Assembly: GCF_020564355.1 (NCBI RefSeq)
Contig: NZ_JAJCRR010000001.1
Span: 642,948-706,947 of the forward strand
DNA: 64,000 nucleotides
DNA from: Lachnospira pectinoschiza
Lineage (GTDB): Bacteria > Bacillota > Clostridia > Lachnospirales > Lachnospiraceae
Direction: 5' to 3'
The notes under the pieces are model-generated. The model was given only the letters and a program-made list of their open reading frames with translations. It did not search any database and was not told where the DNA came from. A program made the translations under genes and the position numbers. Shown here one piece after another: positions 63,676-64,000 of the stretch (the stretch's first letter is position 1; each line of letters begins with the position of its first letter).

Positions 63676-63937
63676 AATCAAGTCGCCGCGAGCGATGGCA
63701 ACAAAAACAGCCCACAGCGGTAACGAAATAAAACAAATCAACAACGGCTTTTAAGCTGGTATTGATAAACGAACATTGATAACTGAACAGTAAAACAACC
63801 CTGAAAATTCTTTGAAATTTTCAATTTACGAACTGACAGGAAGTAAGCAATTACGGAATGTCGTCCTTTAAAGCAGTAAGTTTTAACGGAAACTAAACTA
63901 TTGAAGCTAGTTTGTTCAAAACTGGCGGACAAACACT

Positions 63938-64000
<63 letters not shown>

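Overview
The window is a 64-kb piece of a low- to mid-GC Bacillota chromosome, most likely a Clostridia/Lachnospiraceae-type gut anaerobe. That placement is inference from gene content and synteny: pta-ackA-yceD-rpmF, plsX-acpP-rnc-smc-ftsY, ylxM-ffh-rpsP-khpA-rimM-rplS-rbgA-rnhB-ylqG-ylqH-yraN, ylbJ next to coaD, a clostridial hisZ/hisG pair, and strong GGAGG ribosome binding sites. Nearly every gene is on the + strand and a 16S rRNA gene starts at the right edge in the same direction, as expected on a leading-strand arm. I see no prophage, transposase, CRISPR array or tRNA.

Layout. 1-5.6 kb: the 3' part of polA, coaE, a large FtsA-like ATPase, a WalJ-type MBL hydrolase and an ACT protein. 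5.7-10 kb: a PFL (UPF0210) protein, metF, a hypoxanthine-DNA glycosylase and a convergent tmcAL. 10.2-13.4 kb: acetate production (pta, ackA), then yceD-rpmF. 13.5-21 kb: a phosphatase, then lipid synthesis and chromosome/secretion genes (plsX, acpP, rnc, smc, ftsY). 21-26.3 kb: an insertion relative to the usual ftsY-ylxM order, holding ilvA, a beta-helix lipoprotein with a Gly/Met tail and an AI-2E-type exporter. 26.4-34.3 kb: the SRP/ribosome block, which lacks trmD, followed by lepB, rbgA, rnhB and the FliK/FlhB-like pair ylqG-ylqH. 34.3-52.6 kb: pgeF, two separate small alarmone synthetases, der, plsY-gpsA-rsmD-coaD, ylbJ, an M23 peptidase, RNA modification enzymes (RsmF-like, RsuA-like, RluA-like), a YgiQ radical SAM protein, recU and a PAS/degenerate-GGDEF protein. 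52.6-58.9 kb: a histidine operon hisZ-G-D-B-A and an unusual HisF-like/HisI/HisE fusion; hisF, hisH and hisC are not here. 58.9-60.7 kb: an RNase G that lacks its Zn-link end, and a PAP2 phosphatase. 60.7-63.5 kb: an accessory strip with a duplicated leader, an antitoxin-like ORF and two secreted or anchored proteins. 63.6-64 kb: the rRNA promoter and the start of 16S.

The most unusual signal is a family of modular intergenic stem-loop elements, with copies or fragments near 1350, 4329, 5608, 8638, 13474, 15628, 49692, 52719 and 58882. Full copies consist of up to four consecutive hairpins. Hairpin sequences differ between copies while pairing is kept, including paired substitutions, and most copies end in a ribosome binding site a few bases before the next start codon. 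One copy supplies the stop codons of two convergent genes. I do not recognise this family.
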